Shown piece after piece: positions 9,110 through 18,238 of a DNA stretch of 43,497 nt (position 1 is its first letter; every line of letters starts with the position of its first letter). The notes under the pieces are model-generated. The model was not told where the DNA came from. It made no database searches and saw only the letters and a program-made list of their open reading frames with translations. Position numbers and translations under genes: made by a program. The DNA is from DAOUMU01 sp034409055 (lineage in GTDB: Bacteria > Chloroflexota > Anaerolineae > 4572-78 > J111), in assembly GCA_034409055.1 (NCBI GenBank), contig DAOUMU010000328.1:1-43497 (forward strand), in the 5' to 3' direction.

Positions 9110-9170
9110 GACGTGATGTAGTTTTACGCTCTACGCTCTATGCTTCGAGATGATAGAGGAGGGATAACAA

Positions 9171-10256
9171 ATGACCAAAAAATCTGTTGGATACGTGCAG
9201 TTAGAGTGGATATGCCCCAATTGTGATACCAGGAATCCCGGGTCACAAAAAGTCTGTTCCAGTTGTGGCATGCCCCAACCAGAAGATGTACAATTTCAGC
9301 AGGCCGCCCAGGAAGAACTGATCAAAGATGAGGCAGAGATAGCGCGGGCCAAAGCCGGGCCGGATATCCATTGTTATTATTGTGGTGCGCGCAATCCGGC
9401 CGGTGCCGAAACCTGTAGTCAATGTGGGGCACCCCTGGCCGAGGGAAAGGCGCGGGTTAGGGGTCAGGTTGTTGGTGCGCATCGAACTGGCCCGGCCGAG
9501 AAGATTAACTGCCCGGCCTGTGGTACCCCGAACGAAGCCAACGCGCCGAAATGTGTTCAGTGTGGGGCCAGCCTGGTCCAACCTGAACCGGCTCCTGCAC
9601 CACCAAAAGCCGTTCCTAGCCAAAAAGGCCGCAGGGGGCTGTTGGGTACCGTGGGTATTATTGCCCTGGTGTTAGTTATTGCCGCCTGTATTACTTTCTT
9701 TGTCCTTTCCAGTCGCACGGAGGACGTAACCGGGAGAGTGGAGGCGGTTTCGTGGACATACAACATCGCCATCGAGGAGTTGGCGCCGGTTACTTATGAA
9801 GAGTGGCGTGATGAGATTCCGGCCGAGGCTATTATCGGCACCTGTACCCAGAAGGTTCACCACACCCAGGACAATCCTGCCCCCAACGCCCAGGAAGTTT
9901 GTGGCACACCGTACACGGTAGATACAGGCAGCGGTTACGGTGAAGTCATCCAGGATTGCCAATACCAGGTCTACGAGGACTGGTGTGAGTATAGCGTGGA
10001 CGAATGGAAAGAAGTTGATCAAGCCACGCTCAGCGGTAACGATCTTAGCCCTCGTTGGCCGGACATTCGCCTGGGGCCAGGTCAGCGTGAGGGCAAACGG
10101 ACAGAGAACTACGAAATTATCTTTGATACTGAGCAGGGCAGATACACCTTCCACACCGGCAATGCCAATCTGTTTAGCCAGGCTCAAATTGGCAGCCGGT
10201 GGCTATTGAAGGTAAACACCTTTAACTCAGTTACCGGTATTGAACCACGCCGGTGA
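9171..10256 (+). CDS. Triple zinc-ribbon membrane protein
   Basis: A 361-residue protein with three short zinc-binding modules in its N-terminal part. The first is RanBP2-like (WICPNCDTRNPGSQKVCSSC, about residues 13-33). The second and third are zinc ribbons (CYYCGARN...CSQCG and CPACGTPN...CVQCG). A Pro-rich linker leads to one membrane segment (TVGIIALVLVIAACITFFVL, about 161-181), and a roughly 180-residue outer domain rich in Trp, Tyr and Glu follows, which I do not recognise. The ribosome binding site GAGGAGGGA is strong. The zinc part would face the cytoplasm. Proteins of this layout are common in Chloroflexota-like genomes but lack a defined role. Confidence 0.8.
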   Translation: MTKKSVGYVQLEWICPNCDTRNPGSQKVCSSCGMPQPEDVQFQQAAQEELIKDEAEIARAKAGPDIHCYYCGARNPAGAETCSQCGAPLAEGKARVRGQVVGAHRTGPAEKINCPACGTPNEANAPKCVQCGASLVQPEPAPAPPKAVPSQKGRRGLLGTVGIIALVLVIAACITFFVLSSRTEDVTGRVEAVSWTYNIAIEELAPVTYEEWRDEIPAEAIIGTCTQKVHHTQDNPAPNAQEVCGTPYTVDTGSGYGEVIQDCQYQVYEDWCEYSVDEWKEVDQATLSGNDLSPRWPDIRLGPGQREGKRTENYEIIFDTEQGRYTFHTGNANLFSQAQIGSRWLLKVNTFNSVTGIEPRR

Positions 10257-10316
10257 GTCAGCGGCGGCATGGGGATGCGGTCCCCCCTAAAATCTGGAGA
10301 ACACAAGGCAAAAAAA

Positions 10317-10342
10317 CAGCCCGGTTCGGATGAGCCGGGCTG
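10317..10342. terminator. Intrinsic terminator between convergent genes
   Basis: CAGCCCGG and CCGGGCTG form a perfect 8-bp stem with a 10-base loop. On the minus strand it is followed by at least six T (plus-strand A run before 10317), so it best serves the L,D-transpeptidase gene. On the plus strand the following T-run is weak, but it may also stop transcription from the zinc-ribbon gene. Confidence 0.75.
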
Positions 10343-10380
10343 ATTGCTTTAATCTTTAGTAACTGTTCAACAGGTAATTA

Positions 10381-11877
10381 CTACTCAGGCGTCCAATGGG
10401 CCAGGCTGGGCACGATTTCTACCTTGGTACCAATTTCAGCCCAGTCGTAAAGCTTGGCTGCATCCTCATCACTCAAGATAACGCACCCATAAGAAACGCG
10501 CTGGCCCAGATAACCGTCCCACAATTTATAGCCGGTATGCTTGACAATAGGCAAGGCATGAATGCCATTTTGTAACGGACCCGACCAGTAAATTCCCAAC
10601 CAGTAGGGCATATCCAGGTTCCAGGTACTGGCGTAGGCCACATCAATTTTGTTCAATACCTCAAACTGGCCGATGGCCGTATCGCGACCCGGTTCACCGG
10701 TAGAGACAACAAAATCAAAAACTTGCTGTTCTCCTTCGTATACATGCATCCGTTGTTCAGCAATCCCAACTACGATCATTTTATTTTCGGTTGCGGTCAC
10801 CGGAATGGGCCTATCCGGCACTGTTTGAGGAGCTAGAGCAAATTCAAGCTCCACAATTTGTAGGCGGGGCTCGGGTAGATCCGGGCGAAGGGTAATGGCT
10901 GCTTCAAAAGCATCTTTGGCCGAGAATAGCTCGCCCGCAGCTTGTAGCGCCAGCCCATGATTGTAATAGGCACTATATAATAAATCTTTTACGTTAACGT
11001 AATCTCTGTCCTCGGTCCAGACCGCTTCCAGCATCGTAATGGCCTCTGACCACTGACCGACCTGGTAATGCTGGATACCCACCAGATAATTCGAAGCCAA
11101 CCGAAACTCCTGTTCGGCTCGCAACTGATGCGGCGTCATAGCCAGGGCCTGCTCAAAGAAAGTCAGCGCTTCTTCGATATACCCCTTATGCCGCAAGGCA
11201 ATCCCTTTTTGAATGTAAGCGTGTGAAAGCTGGTCGGTGATGGCTTGGGAGTCTGGTTCTGCCTGATGTAACAGTCTCAAAATAGCGATAGCCCTGGTCC
11301 AATCGCGTTCAGCCCAGGCCAGTTCTAACTCCGAGGTGTAATGCTCGATATGATTTTCGGACTCAAGGGGAGCGACTGTTGGCTTTTGCATAACCCGCTT
11401 GGATTGAGCAGCCGCATTTAAATCAAGGCCCAACCCAAAAAATAAGACCGTTAAGCCTATCAGAATGGCCAGGACAGCCAACCCAAAACCGAGCTTGTTA
11501 AAGAGACCCAATAAGTTTACGGATGGCTGGGAGGAGGTAGAGGAGGTGGAAGAGGAAGCGGATGTAGTCACAACTTCACTCTTTTTTGTGGCAGATTGAG
11601 GGGAAAAACGATTGACCAACCACTGCTCCGCACTGCGCAAACTGGGATGGGCCGGATTAATTTTTCGAGCCTGAGCCAGAGCCGCTTCAGCCTCAGCCTG
11701 TTCGGTAGCCAGCGCCGATAACCACAACCAGGCGGCCTGATTGACCGGCTGCAGAGCAACCACATTACGCAATATGTCACGAGCTTCAATCTTTCGGCCC
11801 GCTTTGGCCAGTTTAATAGCGTATTCTAGTTTATTGGCCGGTGAGGTTGGCCGGGTTCTATCATGGGCTTGAGTCAT
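10381..11877 (-). CDS. TPR-repeat L,D-transpeptidase (YkuD domain)
   Basis: About 498 residues from ATG at 11877; the frame is open from 11946 but the extra residues do not add a recognisable domain. The N-terminal part has helical TPR-like pairs (YAIKLAKAGRKIEARDILRN and onward). One membrane segment follows near residues 130-155 (LGFGLAVLAILIGLTVLFFG). More TPR units come after it (AWAERDWTRAIAILRLLHQA, YIEEALTFFEQALAMTP). The C-terminal YkuD domain carries the active-site motif HALPIVKHTG...RVSYGCVILSDEDA with the catalytic Cys in SYGCVIL. It should make 3-3 peptidoglycan crosslinks or anchor proteins outside the membrane. The TPR units lie on both sides of the membrane segment. Confidence 0.9.
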   Translation of the reverse strand: MTQAHDRTRPTSPANKLEYAIKLAKAGRKIEARDILRNVVALQPVNQAAWLWLSALATEQAEAEAALAQARKINPAHPSLRSAEQWLVNRFSPQSATKKSEVVTTSASSSTSSTSSQPSVNLLGLFNKLGFGLAVLAILIGLTVLFFGLGLDLNAAAQSKRVMQKPTVAPLESENHIEHYTSELELAWAERDWTRAIAILRLLHQAEPDSQAITDQLSHAYIQKGIALRHKGYIEEALTFFEQALAMTPHQLRAEQEFRLASNYLVGIQHYQVGQWSEAITMLEAVWTEDRDYVNVKDLLYSAYYNHGLALQAAGELFSAKDAFEAAITLRPDLPEPRLQIVELEFALAPQTVPDRPIPVTATENKMIVVGIAEQRMHVYEGEQQVFDFVVSTGEPGRDTAIGQFEVLNKIDVAYASTWNLDMPYWLGIYWSGPLQNGIHALPIVKHTGYKLWDGYLGQRVSYGCVILSDEDAAKLYDWAEIGTKVEIVPSLAHWTPE

Positions 11878-11977
11878 AAGTGGCTGCACGATCAAAATGA
11901 GCTTATGTACAGCTATTATAGCCAAGCTCCAAACGATTGGCAACACCTGGTTAAAAGTCCTTAAGCCTTATGTACCA

Positions 11978-12007
11978 TTGATAGTGTTCATGGGGGTATG
12001 CTATAAT
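11978..12007 (+). promoter_or_regulatory. Sigma-70-like promoter for the patatin gene
   Basis: TTGATA (11978-11983) and a perfect TATAAT (12002-12007) are separated by 18 bases. The transcript would have a leader of over 200 bases that contains the repeats at 12052-12223. Confidence 0.5.
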
Positions 12008-12155
12008 TGCCTTAAGTTTTTAGACGTAAATTTTCCGTAATTATTCGCCTTGTCACTCTGAGACGTAGCGAAGCGAAGCGAAATCGAGAGTCTCTTGGCC
12101 AGCGAAATAGGAGATCTTTCGTCGTCTACGCCCTCTGGGTACTACACTCCTCAGA

Positions 12156-12223
12156 CCTGTCCTGAGCTTGACGAAGGGCCTGTCCTGAGCTTGACGAAGG
12201 GCCTGTCCTGAGCTTGACGAGGG
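12156..12223. repeat. Three tandem copies of a 23-bp repeat
   Basis: Two exact 23-bp units (12156-12178, 12179-12201) and one 22-bp unit (12202-12223, one A fewer). Each begins CCTGTCCTGAGC and ends GACGAAGGG or GACGAGGG. The GAGGG at the end of the third unit lies 7 bases before the ATG of the patatin gene and serves as its ribosome binding site. A degenerate palindromic repeat that begins CTGAGACGTAGCG lies just upstream (about 12057-12155). Confidence 0.85.
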
Positions 12224-12230
12224 AATAACT

Positions 12231-13961
12231 ATGGAGGCGAATAGCTGGCTCAAAAAGTCAGGAACTCAAGTAATGGATGAATTGGCGGCTCAGCAGCAAG
12301 CCATTGAAGATAGTTTGCTCAGTATCCCGTTTTTCAGGAGTTTGCAACGGGAAACGCTCTCGGCCATATCGGCTAAATTGAAGAAAATTCATTTTGAACA
12401 GGGACAGATTGTATTTGTCGAAAACAGCCTGGGCGACTCAATGTACTTGATAGAGTCGGGCCAGGTTAAAGTATCGGTCAACACGGATCCTGATCAACAG
12501 GAGAAAATTATCAACTATTTAGGGCCGGGCAACTTTTTTGGCGAAATGGCCCTTATTTTGGATCAGCGTCGCTCGGCTACGGTTACAGTCACCATCGATG
12601 CCGACCTGTGGATGTTAAGCAAGGCAGACATGGATGAACTACTGGTCGATCACCCGGAAATTGCCCTGCAAATCACCCGAGAGTTAAGCCGTCGTTTAAG
12701 TGATGCAGTTACAGAAGCCAAAAAGCGTCCTGGATATAGTCTGGTAGTGGTTTTTGGTAATGAAGTATGGCGTTTGGCTGAATATGTCTACAATTTAACC
12801 CGTCAACGTGTTGTCCTGTTCGATGCCACGGGACGTGATTTGGCCAATCAGGTCAACCTCAATGTGCAACACGAAAAGCTGGTTATTCTGGAAGCTATGG
12901 ATAACCTATCCAGTGGAACGCTGGTGGAAACACTGGGTATTTTGGTCGATGGTTATGATTGGGTTTTAGTTGCCCTTCCGCTTGACAACAGTGAAGTTAA
13001 CGTCAAAGCGTTGCGACTGGCAGAAGCTACGGTCCTACTTGATACGCCCGAGGCAGATTGGATCATCGGGACAGCCCGTGGGCCAATTTTTTACTGCGAT
13101 GGCACCGAGGAAGAACTTGGCCGGACGGCCCGTAAGATTACCCGCCGGGTGATTGGGCTGGCCCTGTCCAGTGGTGGGGCCAGAGGCATTGCCCATATCG
13201 GCGTTTTACAAGTCTTAGAAGCAGCCAATATTCCCATCGATATGATTGCCGGCACTAGCGCTGGCTCTCTGTTTGGCGGGTTATATGCCTATTACAAATC
13301 TCTGGACAAAGTGGCCGACTTTGCCAAAAACATGGTTAAGCTGATTGATTTCAAGAGTGGGTTATGGGACCCCAAACTTAGTCTGCCATGGGATGGATTA
13401 ATTAAGGGGAACGCAACCCTAAAATATCTGGATAAACAATTTGATCAAGCCACTTTTGCCGATACCAAAATTCCTTTTTATGTTGTAGCGGCTGATGTTA
13501 TATCTGGAGAGGAGATTATCTTTGAACAAGGGCCATTGGCCGAAGCAATTAGAGCCAGTATCGGTATGATTGGTATTTTCTCACCCTATCAACTCAATGG
13601 ACATTACCTCATTGATGGCGGTGCTGTCAATCCTGTCCCGGCCAGTATTCTGGCCGAAAAAGGAGCGGATATTATTATAGCCTCCAGTGTTATTCCTTCT
13701 ATTGAAGAGGAACGAGCTCGGGGCCAGGCCGCAGTCCGGCGTGATGAGCGTATCAACTTTTTAGGTGTGCTCAGTAGTATGATGGCTATTATGGAACGTG
13801 AAATTGTAAAAACCCGAATGAGTCCGGTGGATATTTTGATCAGACCCAAAGTAGAAATTTATACCTCTATGGATTATGACAAAGCCAAAGACTTTATTCA
13901 ACTAGGGAGGGAGGCGGCCGAACAACAACTCCCCAAACTACAAAAGTTGCTGAGCAATTAG
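12231..13961 (+). CDS. Patatin-like phospholipase with cyclic-nucleotide-binding domain
   Basis: A 576-residue protein of the neuropathy-target-esterase type. A cNMP-binding domain covers about residues 33-150 (IVFVENSLGDSMYLIESGQV, then GNFFGEMALILDQRRSATV). A middle region (about 165-300) has a Rossmann-like feel. The patatin hydrolase domain starts at about 306 and holds the oxyanion motif SSGGARG, the nucleophile Ser in GTSAGS (about 341) and the Asp of the dyad in LIDGGAVNP (about 462). It should hydrolyse phospholipids or lysophospholipids at the inner membrane face under nucleotide control. The start follows a GAGGG ribosome binding site supplied by the last tandem repeat. Confidence 0.93.
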   Translation: MEANSWLKKSGTQVMDELAAQQQAIEDSLLSIPFFRSLQRETLSAISAKLKKIHFEQGQIVFVENSLGDSMYLIESGQVKVSVNTDPDQQEKIINYLGPGNFFGEMALILDQRRSATVTVTIDADLWMLSKADMDELLVDHPEIALQITRELSRRLSDAVTEAKKRPGYSLVVVFGNEVWRLAEYVYNLTRQRVVLFDATGRDLANQVNLNVQHEKLVILEAMDNLSSGTLVETLGILVDGYDWVLVALPLDNSEVNVKALRLAEATVLLDTPEADWIIGTARGPIFYCDGTEEELGRTARKITRRVIGLALSSGGARGIAHIGVLQVLEAANIPIDMIAGTSAGSLFGGLYAYYKSLDKVADFAKNMVKLIDFKSGLWDPKLSLPWDGLIKGNATLKYLDKQFDQATFADTKIPFYVVAADVISGEEIIFEQGPLAEAIRASIGMIGIFSPYQLNGHYLIDGGAVNPVPASILAEKGADIIIASSVIPSIEEERARGQAAVRRDERINFLGVLSSMMAIMEREIVKTRMSPVDILIRPKVEIYTSMDYDKAKDFIQLGREAAEQQLPKLQKLLSN

Positions 13962-14085
13962 CCCTTTTTGTCAGATTGCATTAGGATTATTTAGATTTAT
14001 AATTGGGTAGCAGCCAACAGCGATTAAATATACCTGTTAGATCGCTTAAGTATGGCTAAGATACACTTAAATATCAGTATACCCT

Positions 14086-14201
14086 CATGTCATTCCGAGG
14101 AGCGCAGCGACGAGGAATCTCCGAAACTTTGGCCCAAAAGAGGTCCGCTTTACCAAAACCTTGGGGATTCTTCACTCGCTGCGCTCGTTCAGAATGACAT
14201 G
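14086..14201. repeat. MITE-like inverted-repeat element
   Basis: A 116-bp element with imperfect inverted ends of about 37 bp (14086-14122 and 14163-14201). Both ends read CATGTCATTC from the outside and contain GAGCGCAGCGA and GAATC. The rest of this 290-base gap (13962-14251) holds no gene. An open frame that crosses the element is not a real gene. The same family forms the core of the element at 40346-40595. Confidence 0.8.
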
Positions 14202-14251
14202 GTAGGTAGTTACAAATATCACCAAAAAAGGGCTATTGGCAGGGGAAGATC

Positions 14252-15532
14252 TTGAATAACCATATTAAAACACAAGAAATAGAAGCACTCAGGGAACAGG
14301 TAAAAACCTTAGAGGGAAATTTTCAGGAAGCGCAACAGAGAATTGCAGCCTTACACGTTGTGCAAGAAGTAGCCAGTTCACTCACCTCAGAATTAAATTT
14401 GGAGCCTTTACTCCACAAAATTCTGTCATCGGCCGTAGAGGTTATGGATGCCTCGGCTGGCTCTCTAATATTGCTGGATGAGTTGACCGATGAATTGGTT
14501 TTTGCTGTTATTGAAGGAGGTGGGGGCGAAGATCTTAAAGGTGTCCGGATGTCCCGGGATAAGGGTATTGCTGGCTGGGTCGTTACCCATCGCAAACCCT
14601 TGATTGTAGACGACGTTCACCAAGATGATAGATACTACCAGAGCATCGCCAGTTCGTTTGATTTTAAGCTGACTTCGCTGTTGTGCGTGCCGATGATATC
14701 TCATAACAAACTTATTGGCGTACTGCAAGTGTTGCACAGCAAACCGGGTCATTACTTTGGTTCATTAGAGCAACAGTTGCTAACTACTTTTGCCAACCAG
14801 GCGGCAATTGCCATTGAAAATGCTCGCTTATATGAGAGTCTCAAAGAAGAACGTGACCACCTGGTCGTGGTCGAAGATCAAGTCCGTAAGCGTCTGGCCC
14901 GAGATCTACACGATGGTCCGACCCAGCTATTAGCGGCCATCGTCATGAGTCTGGGCTTTACTAAAGAACTCATGAAGCGTGCGCCAGAACATGCGTTGGG
15001 AGAAATAGAGCAAAACGAAGCAGTGGCTGAGAGAGCCCTAAAACAACTCAGAACGCTTCTGTTTGATTTGCGTCCCGTCATCTTGGAAACACAAGGATTG
15101 ATACCAGCTCTGGAAGTATATACCCAACGCCTCATAGAAACTGATAATCTCAATATTATTTTAACAGTTGAAGGGGAATTTGAACGGCTCTCGCGCAATG
15201 CTGAGATCGCTGTTTTTGCCGTTATCCAAGAAGCTGTTAACAACGCTAAAAAGTATGCTCAAGCATCTCGCATCGACTTGATCATCCGGCCTGATGAAGC
15301 TCAAGATACCCTGACCGTTTTAATCAAAGACGATGGAGTGGGATTTGATGTGCATACGGTTCAGGCCCGGTATGATGAACGAGGTAGCCTGGGTATGATC
15401 AATATGCAAGAAAGAGTTGACGTCGTTAACGGTACCTTCAAAATATACTCTGCAATTGGGCAAGGAACTCAGGTCACCTTAATCTTGCCCCTTACTGAAA
15501 ATCTCTTAAGTAAACAAAAGGATAAACAGTAG
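14252..15532 (+). CDS. GAF-domain sensor histidine kinase (HisKA_3 type)
   Basis: A 426-residue soluble kinase. A short coiled coil (residues 5-35) precedes a GAF domain (about 45-195, with AVEVMDASAGSLILLDE and GIAGWVVTHRKPLIVDDV). A HisKA_3 helix follows with the phospho-accepting His in RLARDLHDGPTQLL (about 220). The HATPase_c domain has EAVNNAKKYA, DDGVGFD and GSLGMINMQERV. The start is TTG at 14252 with AGGGGA close by; the next in-frame ATG lies inside the GAF domain. No response regulator gene is adjacent, so the partner is elsewhere. The downstream gene begins one base after its stop. Confidence 0.92.
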   Translation: MNNHIKTQEIEALREQVKTLEGNFQEAQQRIAALHVVQEVASSLTSELNLEPLLHKILSSAVEVMDASAGSLILLDELTDELVFAVIEGGGGEDLKGVRMSRDKGIAGWVVTHRKPLIVDDVHQDDRYYQSIASSFDFKLTSLLCVPMISHNKLIGVLQVLHSKPGHYFGSLEQQLLTTFANQAAIAIENARLYESLKEERDHLVVVEDQVRKRLARDLHDGPTQLLAAIVMSLGFTKELMKRAPEHALGEIEQNEAVAERALKQLRTLLFDLRPVILETQGLIPALEVYTQRLIETDNLNIILTVEGEFERLSRNAEIAVFAVIQEAVNNAKKYAQASRIDLIIRPDEAQDTLTVLIKDDGVGFDVHTVQARYDERGSLGMINMQERVDVVNGTFKIYSAIGQGTQVTLILPLTENLLSKQKDKQ

Positions 15533-15533
15533 T

Positions 15534-16286
15534 ATGGCCCTCTCCTTCTTCCTACGCCTTATGCTAGGCCACCTAATCGGTGATTTCGTATTACAACCAT
15601 ACTGGCTGGTCATTGCCAAAAGAAATGGCTGGCGTGGCCTATTCATCCACGTTGGTGTGGTCACCTTTATCACTGCTATCCTGGCCTGGGCTTCCATTCC
15701 AAATTGGTGGGTCTGGATCATTATCTTGTATATTGGCCATCTCCTGATTGATCAGTTTAGAACATTTGTTTTTGTAGATAACAGTAAAGGCAAAGGCTTA
15801 TTATTACTCTTTTTGGATCAAACGGCTCACTTTATACTGATTGCCCTGTTGGCCTGGGCGGCGACTGGCTGGACATTTTTTGACTTAAAAATATTATTGA
15901 CCGATGACGCTCCCAGTCAATACCGACTGATGGTTTATCTGATGGGGCTGGCAATTATCATAGGGGTCGTTCCGGTTCTGGAAGCAGAAATAACCGTTGC
16001 CGCCTGGGCTGTCCAAGGTCACGAAGTCAACAAAACGGTTGAAATCAATTCATTAGACAGAATCCTGGGTAGTATTGAACGGAGTGCGGCCGTAATATTA
16101 ATTCTGGCCAATTATGGTCTCTTCTCCCCCCTGATCTTCTTACCCAGACTGGCTCTTATGATTTATCAAGGACAGGCCAAATCTAATCGAACTGCCGTGA
16201 TTACTAAAATCATCACCAGTTTTGTGACAGCCATTATCGTTAGCTTTCTGCTCTACAATGTGCCTACGCCACTTATCTCCCTGTAA
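15534..16286 (+). CDS. DUF3307-type polytopic membrane protein
   Basis: A 250-residue membrane protein. The N-terminus (LRLMLGHLIGDFVLQPYWLV, then KRNGWRGLFIHV) matches the pattern of the DUF3307 family, which has a conserved HxxxDF...Q in the first helix. I count about seven hydrophobic segments. The second half (about 125-250) is less conserved. The gene starts one base after the GAF kinase stop, so the two are probably co-transcribed. The biochemical role of DUF3307 proteins is not known to me. Confidence 0.8.
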   Translation: MALSFFLRLMLGHLIGDFVLQPYWLVIAKRNGWRGLFIHVGVVTFITAILAWASIPNWWVWIIILYIGHLLIDQFRTFVFVDNSKGKGLLLLFLDQTAHFILIALLAWAATGWTFFDLKILLTDDAPSQYRLMVYLMGLAIIIGVVPVLEAEITVAAWAVQGHEVNKTVEINSLDRILGSIERSAAVILILANYGLFSPLIFLPRLALMIYQGQAKSNRTAVITKIITSFVTAIIVSFLLYNVPTPLISL

Positions 16287-16404
16287 CTGAACGTTTATCT
16301 TACCGCCTCTTCTGATAAACAACCCTCCTATCCACTGGCAAGATTGCCCCAAAACAGGTCTCAGCTTATAATATCCCCGCAAAACTTAACAGAGGTGATA
16401 CCTT

Positions 16405-17310
16405 ATGCCACCCGGAAGAGGATCCAGAAGGCATCGTTGGTCAGGCCGTGGGCCAGCCTTCCCAGGACGTTTTGCTAAAGCCGGTCCGTCTTATCTGGAC
16501 GAAAAGATGGGAAAATGGCCTGCTTTTTTTAGGCACCTGGGCTCGTATGTGATCATCATTAGCATGTTAGCGGTGATTAATCTTCTCACTTCGCCTGACT
16601 ATTGGTGGTTTGTATGGCCTGCTTTGGGTTGGGGAGTTGGCCTGGCTTTTCATTTGCTAGGGACATTTTTAGGCGAAGATCAAGAGATGGACAGGGCAGA
16701 GGATGTTACCGTCACAGAACGTGAAAAAGTCGAATCACGTCCGGCAGAGCGCCCAACCAGTGGGGAAACTCTGTTTAACAAAACTATTCAGGCCCATCTG
16801 AACAAAGCTCTGGCCTATAAAGAGCAAATTGATGACCTGGTTGAGGCTACATCTGACCAGAAGGCCCGCCCTCACCTGCAGAGTCTGGCCAGACAGGTCA
16901 ACCAGTGGACACAGACCATTGTAGACCTGGCCCGGCGTGTCGACAGCATCCAACAAAATCCCTTGATTCGCCAGGATTTGGAGTCGGTTCCGAAATCTAT
17001 TGAGGCCCTGAAAGCACGACTGGCTGACGAAACCAATCAGGCCACCCGGACCGAATTGGAACGCACCCTGACCAATCGCCAAAATCAACTGGCTTCTCTG
17101 GAGCAGTTGCAGAATACCATCGAGCGAGCCGAGATTAAAATTGAAAGTACGCTCTCTGCTCTAGGTACGATCTATTCCCAGATACTTACGGGGCAATCGA
17201 CTGACCACGTGGCTGATTACAGTCACCTATCGTCCGAGATGGATGAAGAGGTTCGTACTTTGCAAGATCATCTGGAGGCGTTGGAAGAGGTAAAATTGGG
17301 CAGAGTATGA
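16405..17310 (+). CDS. 2TM-domain protein with long coiled coil
   Basis: A 301-residue protein. A basic Gly/Arg-rich N-terminus precedes two close membrane helices (about residues 45-60 and 70-90: FFRHLGSYVIIISMLAVINL and WWFVWPALGWGVGLAFHLLG), the layout of the small 2TM domain. The rest is almost entirely helical, with heptad patterns from about 115 to 300 (KALAYKEQIDDLVE, LARQVNQWTQTIVDLARRVD, LTNRQNQLASLEQLQNTIER). It could be a membrane-tethered scaffold. GAGGTGAT is a good ribosome binding site for the ATG at 16405. It converges on parB with 10 bases between the stops. Confidence 0.8.
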   Translation: MPPGRGSRRHRWSGRGPAFPGRFAKAGPSYLDEKMGKWPAFFRHLGSYVIIISMLAVINLLTSPDYWWFVWPALGWGVGLAFHLLGTFLGEDQEMDRAEDVTVTEREKVESRPAERPTSGETLFNKTIQAHLNKALAYKEQIDDLVEATSDQKARPHLQSLARQVNQWTQTIVDLARRVDSIQQNPLIRQDLESVPKSIEALKARLADETNQATRTELERTLTNRQNQLASLEQLQNTIERAEIKIESTLSALGTIYSQILTGQSTDHVADYSHLSSEMDEEVRTLQDHLEALEEVKLGRV

Positions 17311-17320
17311 AGGAAGCAGT

Positions 17321-18202
17321 TCATAACTGCTCATCCTCCCCCAAAATGGCATTAAAAATGGCCTGTAACTCCTCCTGGGAATAAAAATGAATAACGATTT
17401 TTCCGGCCTCTTCAGAGGTGCGGTTTAATTCTACTTTCGTACTTAGCTTGGACTCAAACCTGGTCAACAAGCTCTTATCATAAGGGGTGAGGGGCTGACG
17501 CTTGGGTTTAACAGCTTCGTCACCAGCCAGAAGTTGCCGTACCAGAGCTTCGGTTTGACGGACATTGAGCTGCCGCTTGATAATCGTGTTTAGGGCTGCA
17601 AGCTGGTCGCGTTCTTTTTTTAGACTGAGGAGGGCGCGCGCGTGTCCCTCCGAAATTTTACCGGTTGCCAGGTTCTCTTTAATTTCTTCCGGCAAATTCA
17701 ACAGACGCACTGTGTTAGCAATCGCCGTGCGGCTTTTGCCCACCCGTTCGGCCACGGCCTCTTGGGTCAAACCAAACTCTGCCATAAGTTGGGCATAGGC
17801 TTCAGCCTCTTCCAATGGATTGAGGTCAGCCCGCTGAATATTTTCGACAATGGCCAGTTCCAGCATTTGTTGGGGGCTGGTTTCTTTAACAATAGCCGGC
17901 ACGGTAGTTAATCCGGCCAATTGACCGGCTCGCCAGCGACGTTCTCCGGCGATCAATTGATAGCCTGTTTCTATCTGAGTGACAACTAAAGGTTGAATCA
18001 AGCCGTGCTCCAGAATGGAATTGGCCAACTCTTGTAACTTTTCTTGATCCAGGGCGTGCCGGGGCTGATGAGGATTCGGTGATATTTGGTCAATCGGTAT
18101 TTCTATCGCTCCGGCTTGTACTTCAGGGCTAACCGGCTTTGGCACAGCAGGGGGAGGAATTAACGCTCCTAATCCCTTTCCCAAACCTCTTTTTTTGGCC
18201 AT
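17321..18202 (-). CDS. parB: Chromosome-partitioning protein ParB
   Basis: A 293-residue ParB. The N-terminus (KRGLGKGLGALIP) is typical of chromosomal ParB. The CTPase/ParB-N domain holds ISPNPHQPR, GLIQPLVV and the GERRWRA box (about 37-125). A helix-turn-helix follows (LTQEAVAERVGKSRTAIANT, about 147-167), then a C-terminal dimerisation domain. ParB loads at parS sites and clamps DNA around the origin. It starts 36 bases after parA and is probably co-transcribed. I found no parS consensus in the window by eye. Confidence 0.97.
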   Translation of the reverse strand: MAKKRGLGKGLGALIPPPAVPKPVSPEVQAGAIEIPIDQISPNPHQPRHALDQEKLQELANSILEHGLIQPLVVTQIETGYQLIAGERRWRAGQLAGLTTVPAIVKETSPQQMLELAIVENIQRADLNPLEEAEAYAQLMAEFGLTQEAVAERVGKSRTAIANTVRLLNLPEEIKENLATGKISEGHARALLSLKKERDQLAALNTIIKRQLNVRQTEALVRQLLAGDEAVKPKRQPLTPYDKSLLTRFESKLSTKVELNRTSEEAGKIVIHFYSQEELQAIFNAILGEDEQL

Positions 18203-18238
18203 TTTGCTTCTCTTCCCTTATCTTCAACACAAGAACAT

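Noticed and set aside
9672..10187. 171-codon minus-strand frame
   Set aside because: Antisense to the well-supported zinc-ribbon protein gene, with no recognisable domain or start signal.
14052..14255. 67-codon plus-strand frame before the GAF kinase
   Set aside because: It runs through the MITE-like inverted repeat and its translation is repeat-derived (CHSEERSDEESP); no ribosome binding site.
17312..17336. AGCAGTT-CAT-AACTGCT palindrome between convergent genes as terminator
   Set aside because: Short stem without a T-run on either strand and it overlaps the end of parB.
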